Shown here: positions 1-9,189 of the stretch, piece after piece
Position numbering within the stretch: position 1 is the stretch's first letter
Layout of the letters: every line of letters begins with the position of its first letter
From: Sapientia aquatica
Lineage (GTDB): Bacteria; Pseudomonadota; Gammaproteobacteria; Burkholderiales; Burkholderiaceae_D
Length of the DNA stretch: 64,000 nucleotides
Direction of reading: 5' to 3'
NCBI RefSeq assembly: GCF_004358105.1
Contig: NZ_SMYL01000001.1
Coordinates: forward strand, 186,001-250,000
Program-made: the position numbers and the translations under genes
The notes under the pieces: generated by a model
Seen by the model: the letters and a program-made list of their open reading frames with translations, nothing else
Database searches by the model: none
Told to the model about the DNA's origin: nothing

Positions 1-401
1 AGGGGATAAGTTTTACCTTCAGCAGTGACTTGACGCTCTTCCATTGCCTCTAACAAAGCGGACTGGGTTTTTGGCGTGGCGCGGTTAATTTCGTCGGCTA
101 GTACAACTTGTGAAAAAACGGGGCCGGGGTGAAATACAAATGCGTTTTTCTCGCGCTCGTAAATCGAAATCCCAATCACGTCCGCGGGCATTAAGTCGCT
201 CGTGAACTGCAAGCGGTTCATTTTTAAGCCCAAGGTGATGGCTAAAGCATGGGCTAGTGTGGTTTTACCGACGCCGGGTATGTCCTCGATCAATAAATGT
301 CCGCCGGCTAACAGGCATACTAAAGCCTGTCTGATTTGACGCGGTTTGCCGACGATTACGTTATTGAGTTGTTCTGCTGCGTTATGTAGCTTAGAAAACA
401 T
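1..401 (-). CDS. MoxR-family AAA+ ATPase, N-terminal part (runs off the left edge)
   Basis: The reverse strand from an ATG at 401 stays open to the window edge, giving about 133 residues. It shows a Walker A motif (IPGVGKTT, about residues 41-48) and a Walker B-like segment (VVLADEINRA, about residues 97-106) that is typical of MoxR. MoxR ATPases act as chaperone-like regulators, usually together with DUF58 and von Willebrand-A proteins encoded downstream; those genes would lie outside the window to the left. An AAGG ribosome binding site sits about 8 bases before the ATG, supporting this start. The gene is divergent from the deacetylase at 487, with an 85-base shared intergenic region. The family call is firm; the target process cannot be read from this fragment. 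Confidence 0.9.
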   Translation of the reverse strand, partial: MFSKLHNAAEQLNNVIVGKPRQIRQALVCLLAGGHLLIEDIPGVGKTTLAHALAITLGLKMNRLQFTSDLMPADVIGISIYEREKNAFVFHPGPVFSQVVLADEINRATPKTQSALLEAMEERQVTAEGKTYP

Positions 402-486
402 AGAAGCGCCTTATCGGTTGAATTTGGCACATTTTATGCGAAAATCATTCTTTACTTCATCACGATCTCTATAAAGCGAGCTTTTC

Positions 487-1413
487 ATGACCACAGCGAT
501 ATATACCCATCCCGCTTGTAAGCTGCATGAAATGGGCTGTGATCATCCCGAGTCGCCCGAACGCTTGATCGCTATTGAAGATCATTTGATTGCCAGCCGG
601 ATTGATGATTTGCTCACGCACTGTGTTGCGCCACTCGCCTCAGAAGAACAATTAGCCTCAGTGCACACGCCCGAAGTGGTTAGTCGGATTAAAGACCTCA
701 CACCGCAACAAGGCTATTACCCGCTGGATGGCGATACCTTGCTCAATCCGTCGAGTTGGACCGCTGCGCGCGCTTCGGCGGGTGCCGCTATTGGTGCGAC
801 TAGCGCCGTCTTGGGTGGTGAAATTGAAAACGCGTTTTGCAGTATTCGCCCACCCGGACACCACGCCACGCCTGACGAAGCGATGGGATTTTGCTTATTC
901 AATAACGTTGCGCTGGCGGCTAAATACGCCTTGGATGTGCACGGACTTGAGCGCGTAGCGATTGTGGATTTTGATGTGCATCATGGCAACGGCACCGAAG
1001 AAGTGTTTAAGAGCGATCCCCGCGTGCTTATGGTGAGTTTTTTTCAGCATCCGTGTTATCCCTATTCGGGTCTCGATCATCCTGCTCCCAATATGCACAA
1101 TTTGCCCGTTCCAGCGTACACGGATGGCGCTCTAGTGCGCGCTCTGGTGGAGCAGCATTGGCTTCCCGCCTTGCATGCACATCAGCCGCAGATGATTTTT
1201 ATTTCGGCAGGATTCGACGCGCACCGCGAAGACGCGATCGGGCAGATGCGTTTGGTGGAGGCCGATTACGCCTGGATGACGTCGCAAATCATGTCGATTG
1301 CCAAACAATATTCCAAAGGGCGGATTGTGAGTTGCTTGGAGGGCGGATATAGCCCGTCAGCGTTAGGACGCAGTGTCGTCGCGCATGTCAAAGTACTGGC
1401 TGGCTTGGATTGA
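487..1413 (+). CDS. Histone deacetylase-family (HDAC-like) amidohydrolase
   Basis: This 308-residue protein has the class II HDAC/acetylpolyamine amidohydrolase fold signature. The tandem histidines of the charge-relay pair are in RPPGHH (H125, H126). The zinc-binding aspartate and histidine are in VDFDVHHGNG (D163, H165), with a further metal aspartate in SAGFDAHREDA near residue 243. A glycine-rich LEGGYS motif lies near the C-terminus. Bacterial members deacetylate small acetylated amines or acetyl-lysine proteins; the substrate here cannot be assigned. It has no signal peptide, so it is cytoplasmic. It stands alone, followed by a 135-base gap before the cytochrome gene. Confidence 0.92.
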   Translation: MTTAIYTHPACKLHEMGCDHPESPERLIAIEDHLIASRIDDLLTHCVAPLASEEQLASVHTPEVVSRIKDLTPQQGYYPLDGDTLLNPSSWTAARASAGAAIGATSAVLGGEIENAFCSIRPPGHHATPDEAMGFCLFNNVALAAKYALDVHGLERVAIVDFDVHHGNGTEEVFKSDPRVLMVSFFQHPCYPYSGLDHPAPNMHNLPVPAYTDGALVRALVEQHWLPALHAHQPQMIFISAGFDAHREDAIGQMRLVEADYAWMTSQIMSIAKQYSKGRIVSCLEGGYSPSALGRSVVAHVKVLAGLD

Positions 1414-1548
1414 TGTGACTAAATTTAACTAAATTGCCAACAAAATTGCGTTACAAATAAAGTGCTTCTCGTTATTATTCGCACATATTGGTTTAGTAGA
1501 ATGCTGGCTTTCTATATTGGAAATCTACTAATTTTTAAGGAGAAATGC

Positions 1549-2097
1549 ATGTCCTACCTGAACACCAAAGAACGTTACGGCACCTTGTCGATTGCATTGC
1601 ACTGGCTGATGGTGCTGTTGTTTATTGGCGTATATGCGGCCATTGAGTTCTCAGATTCGTTCCCTAAGGGAAGCGAGACACGTGGGCTACTGAAAAGCTT
1701 GCATTTCTCGTTTGGTATGAGCATCTTGATTTTAGTTTGGCTGCGATTAATTGCTCGCTTGATTGCCCCGACTCCAGATATCGTTCCCGCGATTCCGGCT
1801 TGGCAGCATATGTTATCTAAGCTAATTCACCTCGTTTTGTATATTTTTATGATCGCCATGCCATTTGCAGGTTATATCGGTCGGATGCTGGCGGGTAAAG
1901 TGACGTATTTATTTGGAATTGCTCTGCCAGTTTTCTTGGACGTGAATAAAGACTTGGCAGAAAATATTTTTGACGTGCACGAAACCATCGGCAATATCGG
2001 CTACTTCTTGATCGGCTTGCATGTGGTCGCTGCATTATTTCATCACTACTTTATGCGCGACAACACGCTAACCCGGATGTTGCCTAAACGCGCATGA
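1549..2097 (+). CDS. Cytochrome b561 family protein
   Basis: The 182-residue inner-membrane protein has four predicted helices and the histidines expected to hold two b haems (in ALHWLM, SLHFSF, KLIHLVLY and IGLHVVAALFHH). Family members pass electrons between ubiquinol and periplasmic or membrane acceptors, and E. coli CybB can oxidise superoxide. An in-frame start exists further upstream at 1462, but a good AAGGAG site sits just before the ATG at 1549 and the sequence MSYLNTKERYG is a typical family N-terminus, so 1549 is chosen. It is a single-gene unit with its own terminator at about 2141-2175. Confidence 0.9.
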   Translation: MSYLNTKERYGTLSIALHWLMVLLFIGVYAAIEFSDSFPKGSETRGLLKSLHFSFGMSILILVWLRLIARLIAPTPDIVPAIPAWQHMLSKLIHLVLYIFMIAMPFAGYIGRMLAGKVTYLFGIALPVFLDVNKDLAENIFDVHETIGNIGYFLIGLHVVAALFHHYFMRDNTLTRMLPKRA

Positions 2098-2140
2098 ACT
2101 CTAGGTCGTATTAATCAACGTTTTAGCTAGGTACGAATGC

Positions 2141-2175
2141 AAATGCCCCTTGGATTAGCCGCAGGGGCATTTTTT
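2141..2175 (+). terminator. Rho-independent terminator after cytochrome b561
   Basis: The inverted arms AAATGCCCCT and AGGGGCATTT flank a 12-base loop and are followed by a run of T. The position, 43 bases after the cytochrome stop, fits an intrinsic terminator. Confidence 0.85.
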
Positions 2176-2364
2176 ATGCTCAGTCAAATTCTCGCCGTAG
2201 TTCAATTTGTCGTCAGAAAGTAGCCATAACGTTAATTTTGATGCAAAAAAGTCTTTAAAAATGCCGATTTTGCTGGCATTTTCCCGTCAAAAAATCAAAC
2301 AACAGCCGCGATTTGACGATAAATCCGTACAATAGCGGTTTGATTTTTGCCAGTAAAGAAACGC

Positions 2365-3318
2365 ATGTCCATACAATGGTTCCCCGGTCACATGAACGCC
2401 GCCCGCAAAAAAGCGGCGGAAACCATGGAGAACACCGATCTCGTCATCGAAGTCCTTGATGCGCGGATACCGCAAGCCAGTTGCAACCCGATGGTTGAGC
2501 AGTTGCGCAATTTTCGCCAACGCCCTTGCTTAAAAATTCTCAACAAAAGTGATTTAGCTGACCCAGAAGCAACCGCCGCTTGGTTAGCGTTTTATAACGC
2601 GCAAAAAGGCGTTAAGGCAGTCGCACTGAGCTGCAAAAAACCGTCTGACGTGAACAAAATTACCGGCTATTGCCAAGCCTTAGCGCCGCATCGTGGCGTG
2701 CCGACCAAGCCGTTACGCATGATGATTATGGGAATTCCCAACGTCGGTAAATCGACGATGATGAACGCCTTGCTGAAAAAACGTGTTGCACCGGTGGGCG
2801 ATGAACCAGCCGTCACCAAAGTACAGCAACGTTTGTATCTCGGCAAAAACATGATTTTGACCGACACGCCCGGTATGCTGTGGCCCAAAATCGCCCACCC
2901 GACTGACGGCTTAATGTTGGCTGCCAGCCATGCGGTTGGTGTGAATGCCTTGATCGAAGAAGAAGTCGCTACATTTTTGGCTGATATGTTGTTGCAACGT
3001 TATCCGCAGTTTTTGCAAAACCGGTACAGCATTAATGCGGAAGGTATCGACGCGGTGAGCGTGATCGAAGGCGTCGCCAAAAAGCGCGGTTATCGTCTTA
3101 AAGGCGGTGAATGGGATTTTGAGAAAGCTGCACACACTCTATTGCTTGATTACCGCAGCGGCGCATTGGGTCGCGTAAGTTTAGAGACGCCACAAAGCCG
3201 CGAGATTTTATTGGCGAATTACGTGCCTCCGGTGTTGCTTGGTCAGGGTAAAGTGACCGATACCGAAGTCGGTGAGCAGGGCAAAGATACGATTTTTACA
3301 GATTCTGGTCGCGATTAA
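2365..3318 (+). CDS. ylqF: YlqF/RbgA-type ribosome biogenesis GTPase
   Basis: This 317-residue circularly permuted GTPase has its nucleotide motifs in the order G4-G1-G3: LNKSDLAD, then GIPNVGKST, then DTPGM. The N-terminal SIQWFPGHMNAARKK is the classic YlqF/RbgA signature. The Bacillus homologue acts late in 50S subunit assembly. The C-terminal region carries the family's helical RNA-binding domain. A TTG six codons upstream (2347) is in frame, but the conserved N-terminus begins at the ATG at 2365, so that is chosen. The ribosome binding site is weak (AAAG). The gene lies 90 bases ahead of dcd; co-transcription is possible. Confidence 0.92.
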   Translation: MSIQWFPGHMNAARKKAAETMENTDLVIEVLDARIPQASCNPMVEQLRNFRQRPCLKILNKSDLADPEATAAWLAFYNAQKGVKAVALSCKKPSDVNKITGYCQALAPHRGVPTKPLRMMIMGIPNVGKSTMMNALLKKRVAPVGDEPAVTKVQQRLYLGKNMILTDTPGMLWPKIAHPTDGLMLAASHAVGVNALIEEEVATFLADMLLQRYPQFLQNRYSINAEGIDAVSVIEGVAKKRGYRLKGGEWDFEKAAHTLLLDYRSGALGRVSLETPQSREILLANYVPPVLLGQGKVTDTEVGEQGKDTIFTDSGRD

Positions 3319-3407
3319 TTAGCCGTTTCGTCGCATTTGTTGGCTCTATAAAGTGCCGATAAATTCGCGTAAAATGGCGCAAAAATTTCAACGAATGGTG
3401 GGGAATA

Positions 3408-3974
3408 ATGAGTATTAAATCAGATGCATGGATACGCCGCATGGCGCAAGAAACCAAGATGATTGAGCCGTTTGAACCGGGGCAAGTACGTGTTGAAGGC
3501 GGCAATAAAATCGTTAGTTATGGCACCTCTTCCTACGGTTACGATATTCGCTGCGCCGATGAATTTAAAATTTTTACCAATATTAATAGCACCATTGTTG
3601 ACCCGAAAAACTTCGATGAAAAATCATTCGTCGATTTTAAAGGTGACGTTTGCATCATTCCACCAAACTCGTTTGCCTTAGCACGCACGGTTGAATATTT
3701 CCGCATTCCGCGCAATGTGCTCACCATTTGCTTAGGTAAATCAACTTACGCACGCTGCGGCATTATTGTTAATGTGACGCCGTTTGAGCCAGAGTGGGAA
3801 GGTTATGTCACCTTAGAGTTTTCCAACACGACGCCATTGCCAGCGAAGATTTATGCTGGTGAAGGTTGCGCGCAAGTGCTGTTTTTTGAGAGCGATGAAG
3901 TGTGCGAAATGTCCTATAAAGACCGCAACGGTAAATATCAAGGACAAGTTGGCGTGACATTGCCTAAGGCTTAA
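3408..3974 (+). CDS. dcd: dCTP deaminase
   Basis: The 188-residue protein matches dCTP deaminase along its whole length. It converts dCTP to dUTP, which dUTPase then hydrolyses to give dUMP for thymidylate synthesis. Visible signatures are GKSTYARCG around the conserved catalytic arginine and serine, and [22 protein letters not shown], whose glutamate activates water. The start is the ATG after GTGGGGAATA. A strong bidirectional terminator follows at about 4013-4048, so dcd ends its transcription unit. Confidence 0.96.
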   Translation: MSIKSDAWIRRMAQETKMIEPFEPGQVRVEGGNKIVSYGTSSYGYDIRCADEFKIFTNINSTIVDPKNFDEKSFVDFKGDVCIIPPNSFALARTVEYFRIPRNVLTICLGKSTYARCGIIVNVTPFEPEWEGYVTLEFSNTTPLPAKIYAGEGCAQVLFFESDEVCEMSYKDRNGKYQGQVGVTLPKA

Positions 3975-4012
3975 TCTAAGTCATTTCTGCTTAACTAGAA
4001 GGCGTTAAAAAA

Positions 4013-4048
4013 TAAAAAACCAACCGATACAATCCGGTTGGTTTTTTT
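4013..4048. terminator. Bidirectional terminator between dcd and ohr
   Basis: The arms ACCAACCG and CGGTTGGT have an 8-base loop, with an A-run on the left and a T-run on the right. It therefore works for dcd on the plus strand and for ohr on the minus strand. Confidence 0.9.
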
Positions 4049-4080
4049 ATTTCAACAGACCAATCTCAAGCGAGAGAAAA

Positions 4081-4500
4081 TTAAGCCAAGCTCAATGTAA
4101 CGTCGATATTGCCGCGTGTGGCGTTGGAATATGGGCAAACTTCGTGCGCTTTGTCGATTAAGGTTTGCGCTGCCGCTTTATCTAAGCCTGGCACGTTCAC
4201 CAATAAATCGACTGCTAAACCAAAACCACCTTTATCGTTCGGACCAATTCCTACGGTCGCCGAGACCGTCGCATCTGCGGGTACGGCGATTTTCAATTGG
4301 GTCGATACAAACTTCATCGCGGATAAAAAACATGCGGAATAACCCGCCGCAAATAATTGTTCTGGATTGGTTCCTGCGCCGCCCGCGCCGCCTAATTCTT
4401 TTGGTGTGCTCAACTGCACGTCTAAATGTTGATCGCTGCTGGTAGCGCGGCCTTCGCGACCGCCGGTTGCTGTTGCTTTTGCTGTGTAAATGATCGCCAT
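4081..4500 (-). CDS. ohr: Organic hydroperoxide resistance protein (Ohr, OsmC family)
   Basis: The 139-residue thiol peroxidase has the two redox cysteines of Ohr: one in [13 protein letters not shown] (about C56) and one in [13 protein letters not shown] (about C122), the latter in the classic VCPYSxATRGN motif. Ohr reduces fatty-acid and peroxynitrite-derived hydroperoxides using lipoylated dihydrolipoamide as donor. An AAGGAG site precedes the ATG. Its regulator gene ohrR lies directly upstream on the same strand, and a candidate OhrR operator lies in the gap between them. Confidence 0.96.
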   Translation of the reverse strand: MAIIYTAKATATGGREGRATSSDQHLDVQLSTPKELGGAGGAGTNPEQLFAAGYSACFLSAMKFVSTQLKIAVPADATVSATVGIGPNDKGGFGLAVDLLVNVPGLDKAAAQTLIDKAHEVCPYSNATRGNIDVTLSLA

Positions 4501-4554
4501 GTTAGTTCTCCTTGAAAGAAGACGGAAATCCCCGTCAGTGAAAACATTGTAGCT

Positions 4555-4569
4555 AGCAATTAAATTGTA
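4555..4569 (-). promoter_or_regulatory. Candidate OhrR operator upstream of ohr
   Basis: Read on the minus strand, the site is TACAATTTAATTGCT. This matches the described OhrR half-site pair TACAATT-N-AATTGTA at all 7 left-arm positions and 5 of 7 right-arm positions. It lies 55 bases before the ohr ATG. The match is visual; binding is inferred. Confidence 0.65.
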
Positions 4570-4658
4570 CGCAATTTAAATTTTTAAATTAACTCGATTA
4601 GGAAAAACTATTTATTGGTATTAATGCATGAAATAAGGATGAAACGAATTGAGTGAGA

Positions 4659-5114
4659 TCAGTTTGTCGCGAGATGGGCGTGCAAAGCACCCCGAACATC
4701 ATTGAGTTGGCTACGCAGGTTGAGCAGCGCTTCGGGTTGCAAACCGCTGGCGCACATGATTTGCAGTGGTATTTCTAGCGCTTTGGATTTTAATTCTTGC
4801 CCGATTGGTGTGAGAGAAATCGTCACCTGGCGTTCATCTTCCATACTGCGTTGGCGCGTGATGAAGCCAGCCGCTTCGATCCGTTTGAGTAGCGGAGTGA
4901 GCGTGCCAGAGTCGAGAAATAGCTTTTCGCCGATTTGATTAACCGACAAACCGTCTTCTTGCCAAAGTACTAGCATCACCAAGTACTGCGGGTAGGTCAG
5001 GCCAATTTTTGCGAGCAAAGGCTTGTACATTTTTGTCATCGCCAGCGACGTTGAGTACAGGGCGAAGCAAAACTGATTATCAAGGGCGAGCGGGTCAAAA
5101 GGCTTGTTGGACAT
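4659..5114 (-). CDS. ohrR: Organic peroxide sensor OhrR (MarR family)
   Basis: The 151-residue winged-helix regulator carries the sensing cysteine near the N-terminus (C16, in NQFCFALYS), as in OhrR. Oxidation of that cysteine by organic peroxides releases the repressor from DNA. The LTYPQYLVMLVLWQEDGLSV segment is also characteristic of OhrR. The gene is upstream of ohr on the same strand, separated by 158 bases that hold a candidate operator, and it is divergent from the dacB-like gene (97 bases apart). Confidence 0.93.
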   Translation of the reverse strand: MSNKPFDPLALDNQFCFALYSTSLAMTKMYKPLLAKIGLTYPQYLVMLVLWQEDGLSVNQIGEKLFLDSGTLTPLLKRIEAAGFITRQRSMEDERQVTISLTPIGQELKSKALEIPLQIMCASGLQPEALLNLRSQLNDVRGALHAHLATN

Positions 5115-5211
5115 GATGATTTTGTTAAAAAAGCGTTAAATTGTGTCGAGATGAATTCATTATCGTGGCTACGCATGGGATAATCAACCACCACAAAATA
5201 GGAACGGAATA

Positions 5212-6642
5212 ATGCGTCAGTATTGGCTACTTTTGATCACCGCGTACAGCTTATTTTTTGCGCAGCCAAGCTTGGCGCAAGAATTACCCGCCAATGTTAT
5301 CCAAGCCTTACAAAAATCCAAAGTACCGTTAAATGCCGTTGGTGTGTATGTTCAAGAAGTTGGTCCATCCAGCGCCGCTGCGCAAGCAGTGCTGACTTGG
5401 CAGGCCGATCAAGCGATGCAACCCGCCTCCACAATGAAGCTGGTGACGACTTACGCAGCACTGGATATGTTGGGAGCTGCCTACCGTTGGAAAACGTCCG
5501 TGTGGATGACCGGTCAGCTCGATGGTGAGGTATTGCGTGGCGACTTGATCGTGCGTGGCGGGGGCGATCCGCGCTTAGTTCTTGAAAATTTTTGGTTGTT
5601 ATTGCGTCAAATTCGCGCGCAAGGAATTCGTGAAATTCAGGGAAATTTGATTCTGGATTCATCGTGGATGGAGCCGCAATATTTTGATGCTGCCGCGTTT
5701 GATGGCGATCCAACTCGCCCTTACAATGTTGGCCCCGATGCATTGCTGGTCAATTTTAATGCACTCAATTTGCAATTGCAGAAAACCGAGCAAGGTTTGC
5801 AGGTGACGACCTTAACGCCGCTGGCGCTGCAAACAACGGTGAGCGTCAAGTTGACCAAAGGCGCCTGCGGTACTTGGCGCGATAAACTCACGCCGAGCTT
5901 TAGTCTGGTGCAGCAGAAAGTAAATCTGACCTTAACAGGCACGTATCCAACTAGCTGCGGCACGCAAACATGGTTGTTGCAACCTTATCCGTTGTCGCAT
6001 GCTGATTACGTAGGGGCCTTATTTCGCCAATTGTGGAGCGAACTTGGGGGTCAGTTTAATGGCGAAACTGTGTCGGGCGTGGTTCCACCGAACGCTGGAT
6101 TAGTCACCGAAATGGCGTCGGCTCCGCTGCCTGATATTTTGCGTGACATGAATAAATACAGTAACAACGTGATGTCGCGTTTGGTGATGTTGACGATCGA
6201 TAAGGAAGCCAATCAAGCACCGGCAAACGCGACTCGCGCTGCGCAAATTGTTCAAGCGTGGATGAATCGCAATGGAATTAGCACCACTGGTTTGTTGCTC
6301 GAAAATGGCAGTGGTTTATCGCGTGTTGAACGCATCAGCGCCGCGCAAATGGGGCAGATCTTGCATCATGCTTTTGACTCTGCGGTGATGCCAGAATTGA
6401 TGTCGTCATTACCGGTGTTGGGCTTGGACGGCACGATGAAAAAGCGCGCCATCAATCAAGCTGTGGCTGGTCACGCGCATATTAAAAGTGGCAGCTTAGA
6501 AGGTGTGCGGGCGATAGCCGGTTATGTGTTGGCAGCGTCCGGTAAGCGATATGTCGTGGTGTGTCTCATCAATCATAAAAATGCCGAACAAGGCAGCGTA
6601 GCGCAGGATGAATTGCTAGAGTGGGTATTTGAGCATGGTTAG
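5212..6642 (+). CDS. dacB: D-alanyl-D-alanine carboxypeptidase/endopeptidase (PBP4, DacB type)
   Basis: The 476-residue protein begins with a signal peptide ending near SLAQE (about residue 23), placing it in the periplasm. It has the three active-site motifs of class C penicillin-binding proteins: S73-T-M-K76, an SNN motif in MNKYSNNVMSRLV (about residue 320), and KSG in HIKSGSLEG (about residue 427) in place of KTG. The large insertion between the first two motifs and the length (E. coli DacB is 477) fit PBP4. It trims peptidoglycan peptides. A good AGGAACGGA-like site precedes the ATG. Confidence 0.95.
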   Translation: MRQYWLLLITAYSLFFAQPSLAQELPANVIQALQKSKVPLNAVGVYVQEVGPSSAAAQAVLTWQADQAMQPASTMKLVTTYAALDMLGAAYRWKTSVWMTGQLDGEVLRGDLIVRGGGDPRLVLENFWLLLRQIRAQGIREIQGNLILDSSWMEPQYFDAAAFDGDPTRPYNVGPDALLVNFNALNLQLQKTEQGLQVTTLTPLALQTTVSVKLTKGACGTWRDKLTPSFSLVQQKVNLTLTGTYPTSCGTQTWLLQPYPLSHADYVGALFRQLWSELGGQFNGETVSGVVPPNAGLVTEMASAPLPDILRDMNKYSNNVMSRLVMLTIDKEANQAPANATRAAQIVQAWMNRNGISTTGLLLENGSGLSRVERISAAQMGQILHHAFDSAVMPELMSSLPVLGLDGTMKKRAINQAVAGHAHIKSGSLEGVRAIAGYVLAASGKRYVVVCLINHKNAEQGSVAQDELLEWVFEHG

Positions 6643-6678
6643 GCGCTTTGAAGCTGACTTAGAAATAATGGATATAGC

Positions 6679-7323
6679 ATGAAGATTGATAGCATTTTGT
6701 GGGATAACGACGGTGTGCTTGTGGACACCGAACGACTATTTTATTTGGCTAATCAGCAGTTGTTTTCTGAGTTTGATATTACGCTGACTGAACAACAGTT
6801 TTTCGATTGGTTCTTGGTTAAAAATATCGGCGCGTGGCATTTGTTGGAGCATCATTCGGCGCAAGAAATAGCGCAGTTAAGAGCGCGTCGAGATCGTATC
6901 TACACTAACTTATTACACGCTAGCGCAGGACTTGCGATGACCGGTATGCAAGAGGTCGTTGAGCAATTAGCAGCGCAGCGTCCGATGGGAGTTGTCACTT
7001 CAGCGCGCAAAGAACATTTTGATTTGATTCATGCGCGTTTGGATTTTGTGCGGCATTTTCAATTTGTGCTAACTGATGAAGATTACAGTGCAAGTAAGCC
7101 TTCACCAGAGCCCTATTTGTTAGGTGCGAAGACCATGCGCACGCCAGTTGAAAATTGCTTAGTCGTCGAAGATTCGCCGCGCGGATTGCAAGCGTCACGC
7201 GCTGCAGGAATGCCGTGTATCGTTTTACGCCATCCAATAATGGCAAATTACGCCTTTGATGGCGCATACCGAGTAGTCGATTCGGTGCAAGAGTTAGAGC
7301 ACGAAATCAATAAATTACTGTAA
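6679..7323 (+). CDS. HAD-superfamily phosphatase (phosphoglycolate phosphatase-like)
   Basis: The 214-residue protein has the HAD motifs in order: DNDGVLVDTE near residue 9 (motif I), VVTSAR near residue 106 (motif II), a lysine in SASKPSPEPYL (motif III) and VVEDSPRGLQAS (motif IV). The helical cap between motifs I and II makes it subfamily I, like phosphoglycolate phosphatase or beta-phosphoglucomutase. Motif I reads WDNDG rather than the usual FDxDG; the nucleophile aspartate is intact. The substrate is not determinable. It follows the dacB-like gene by 36 bases and precedes the peroxidase by 24, so the three may be co-transcribed. Confidence 0.85.
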   Translation: MKIDSILWDNDGVLVDTERLFYLANQQLFSEFDITLTEQQFFDWFLVKNIGAWHLLEHHSAQEIAQLRARRDRIYTNLLHASAGLAMTGMQEVVEQLAAQRPMGVVTSARKEHFDLIHARLDFVRHFQFVLTDEDYSASKPSPEPYLLGAKTMRTPVENCLVVEDSPRGLQASRAAGMPCIVLRHPIMANYAFDGAYRVVDSVQELEHEINKLL

Positions 7324-7347
7324 TTATTTTTAAAAAAAAGGATATTC

Positions 7348-8241
7348 ATGTCGACCTCACACCCAATTATCCAAAGCGGAATTCTTCAAGCTATTCCAGC
7401 GCACGCTAATTTCTTGTCGTTTAATTTAAAACCAAACGCCGATTACGCCACAGCACTCAATAAATTAGTGGCTTTGGTCGATGGCGATAAAGTCGTGTTG
7501 GGTATCGGCGCTAGTTTAGTAACTGCATTGAATAAGGAAATCGCTGGATTGCGTGATTTTCCTGTTTTCGACAAAGCCAAAGTCGCTCTGCCGGTCAACA
7601 AAGCAGCACTGTGGATTTGGTTGCGCGAAGAGCAGCGCGGCGCATTGGTGAAGCAATCGCAGCGCGTGATCAATGCGATTGGCGATGCGTTTGAATTAGA
7701 GCAAAGCATCGATGGGTTTAAATTTGATACCGGGCGCGATTTGACCGGCTATGAAGACGGCACCGAAAACCCGCAAGACCAAGCGGCGGTTGAAGCGGCC
7801 ATCGTAGATCATCACGGCGCGGGTTTGGACGGCGGCAGCTTTGTCGCAGTTCAGCAATGGCTGCACCACTGGCATAAATTTTACGCGATGAGCACCGATC
7901 AACAGGATAATGCGATTGGGCGTCGAATCAGCGACAACGAAGAACTTGACGATGCTCCCGAATCTGCGCATGTTAAACGCACAGCGCAAGAAAGCTTTGA
8001 CCCCGAAGCCTTTGTAGTACGTCGCTCCATGCCTTGGTCACAGGGTGAGAAATCAGGTTTTTATTTTGTGGCTTTTGGTCGCACGCTGGATGCATTTGAA
8101 GCCCAACTAAAACGCATGTCGGGCGCGGAAGACGGTATCGCGGATGCGTTATTCAAATTTAGCCAGCCGCAAACGGGTAGCTATTTTTGGTGCCCGCCTA
8201 TGCGCGCTGGGCAGATCGATTTGTCGCGCATTTTGGCGTGA
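7348..8241 (+). CDS. Dye-decolourising (DyP-type) haem peroxidase
   Basis: The 297-residue protein has the DyP signature GYEDGTENP (GxxDG, catalytic aspartate about residue 138). It also has the conserved distal arginine region FVVRRSMPW and the histidine-containing segment SAHVKRTA expected to supply the proximal haem ligand. The C-terminal PQTGSYFWCPP is typical of the short YfeX-like class. There is no signal peptide or Tat motif, so it is cytoplasmic. The physiological substrate is unknown. A clear AAAGGA site precedes the ATG. A hairpin with U-rich 3' arm follows the stop. Confidence 0.92.
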   Translation: MSTSHPIIQSGILQAIPAHANFLSFNLKPNADYATALNKLVALVDGDKVVLGIGASLVTALNKEIAGLRDFPVFDKAKVALPVNKAALWIWLREEQRGALVKQSQRVINAIGDAFELEQSIDGFKFDTGRDLTGYEDGTENPQDQAAVEAAIVDHHGAGLDGGSFVAVQQWLHHWHKFYAMSTDQQDNAIGRRISDNEELDDAPESAHVKRTAQESFDPEAFVVRRSMPWSQGEKSGFYFVAFGRTLDAFEAQLKRMSGAEDGIADALFKFSQPQTGSYFWCPPMRAGQIDLSRILA

Positions 8242-8264
8242 AATGCCGATTTGATTTTTCAATA

Positions 8265-8297
8265 AAAACTGATTTTAGCGAATCGGTTTTCGTATTT
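8265..8297 (+). terminator. Probable terminator after the DyP peroxidase gene
   Basis: The arms AAAACTGATT and AATCGGTTTT (one G-U pair) enclose a 6-base loop; the T-rich right arm is followed by a short CGTATTTT stretch. It lies between the peroxidase stop and pyrF. Confidence 0.55.
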
Positions 8298-8322
8298 TAA
8301 ACAGAACATAACTAGCACTGCG

Positions 8323-9153
8323 ATGACTTCCGTGACTACTACCTATATCTCAAAACTCAATCAAGCTTGGTCCAACAATAACTCGCTGTTGTGCGTCGGA
8401 TTAGATCCTGATTTAGCCAAATTGCCAGCGCAATTTCAAACGAGCCCGAATGGCATTTTTGACTTTTGCCGCGCCATTATTGATGCCACTGCCGATTTGG
8501 CCTGTTCATTTAAGCCACAAATTGCGTATTTTTCGGCGCTACGAGCTGAACCGCAATTAGAGCAAATCTGCGCCTACTTACGTGATAATTATCCGCATCT
8601 GCCAATTATTCTCGACGCCAAACGTGGCGACATTGGCGCCACAGCCGAGCAATACGCGCGCGAGGCATTTGAGCGCTACGGCGCCGATGCCGTGACGGTG
8701 AATCCTTACATGGGTTTCGACTCGGTCGCGCCGTATTTAGAGTGGAAGGACAAAGGCTGCATCGTGTTATGCCGCACCTCGAATGCCGGCGGTTCAGACC
8801 TACAATTTTTACAGGTAAATGGACGCCCGCTGTATCAGCATGTAGCCGATCTGGTTGCCAATAAATGGAATAGCAATGGCCAATGCAGTTTGGTGGTCGG
8901 TGCCACTTTCCCCGAAGAGATTAAACAAGTACGCCATATCGTGGGCCAGATGCCGCTGTTGGTGCCGGGTATTGGTGCACAGGGTGGCGATATCGCGGCG
9001 ACGGTAGCCGCCGGTAAAACGGCAAATGGTGGAATGATGATTAACTCGTCGCGCGCGATATTGTTTGCAAAAACTGCTGAAGGTGAAGATTTTGCGCAAG
9101 CGGCGCGTCGGGTGGCTCAGCAAACTCGTGATGAGATTAATTTGTATCGTTAG
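8323..9153 (+). CDS. pyrF: Orotidine 5'-phosphate decarboxylase, type 2
   Basis: The 276-residue protein converts OMP to UMP in the last step of pyrimidine synthesis. The active-site motif is [17 protein letters not shown] near residue 105, with the Asp-Lys-x-x-Asp catalytic array. [11 protein letters not shown] and [11 protein letters not shown] (phosphate-gripping loop) are characteristic of the longer type 2 enzymes found in Burkholderiales and mycobacteria. The ribosome binding site is weak. It sits upstream of a small VOC gene with 36 bases between them. Confidence 0.96.
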   Translation: MTSVTTTYISKLNQAWSNNNSLLCVGLDPDLAKLPAQFQTSPNGIFDFCRAIIDATADLACSFKPQIAYFSALRAEPQLEQICAYLRDNYPHLPIILDAKRGDIGATAEQYAREAFERYGADAVTVNPYMGFDSVAPYLEWKDKGCIVLCRTSNAGGSDLQFLQVNGRPLYQHVADLVANKWNSNGQCSLVVGATFPEEIKQVRHIVGQMPLLVPGIGAQGGDIAATVAAGKTANGGMMINSSRAILFAKTAEGEDFAQAARRVAQQTRDEINLYR

Positions 9154-9189
9154 TCGATACGGCGCCGTGCTTAGATAGAACCTCAAGAA

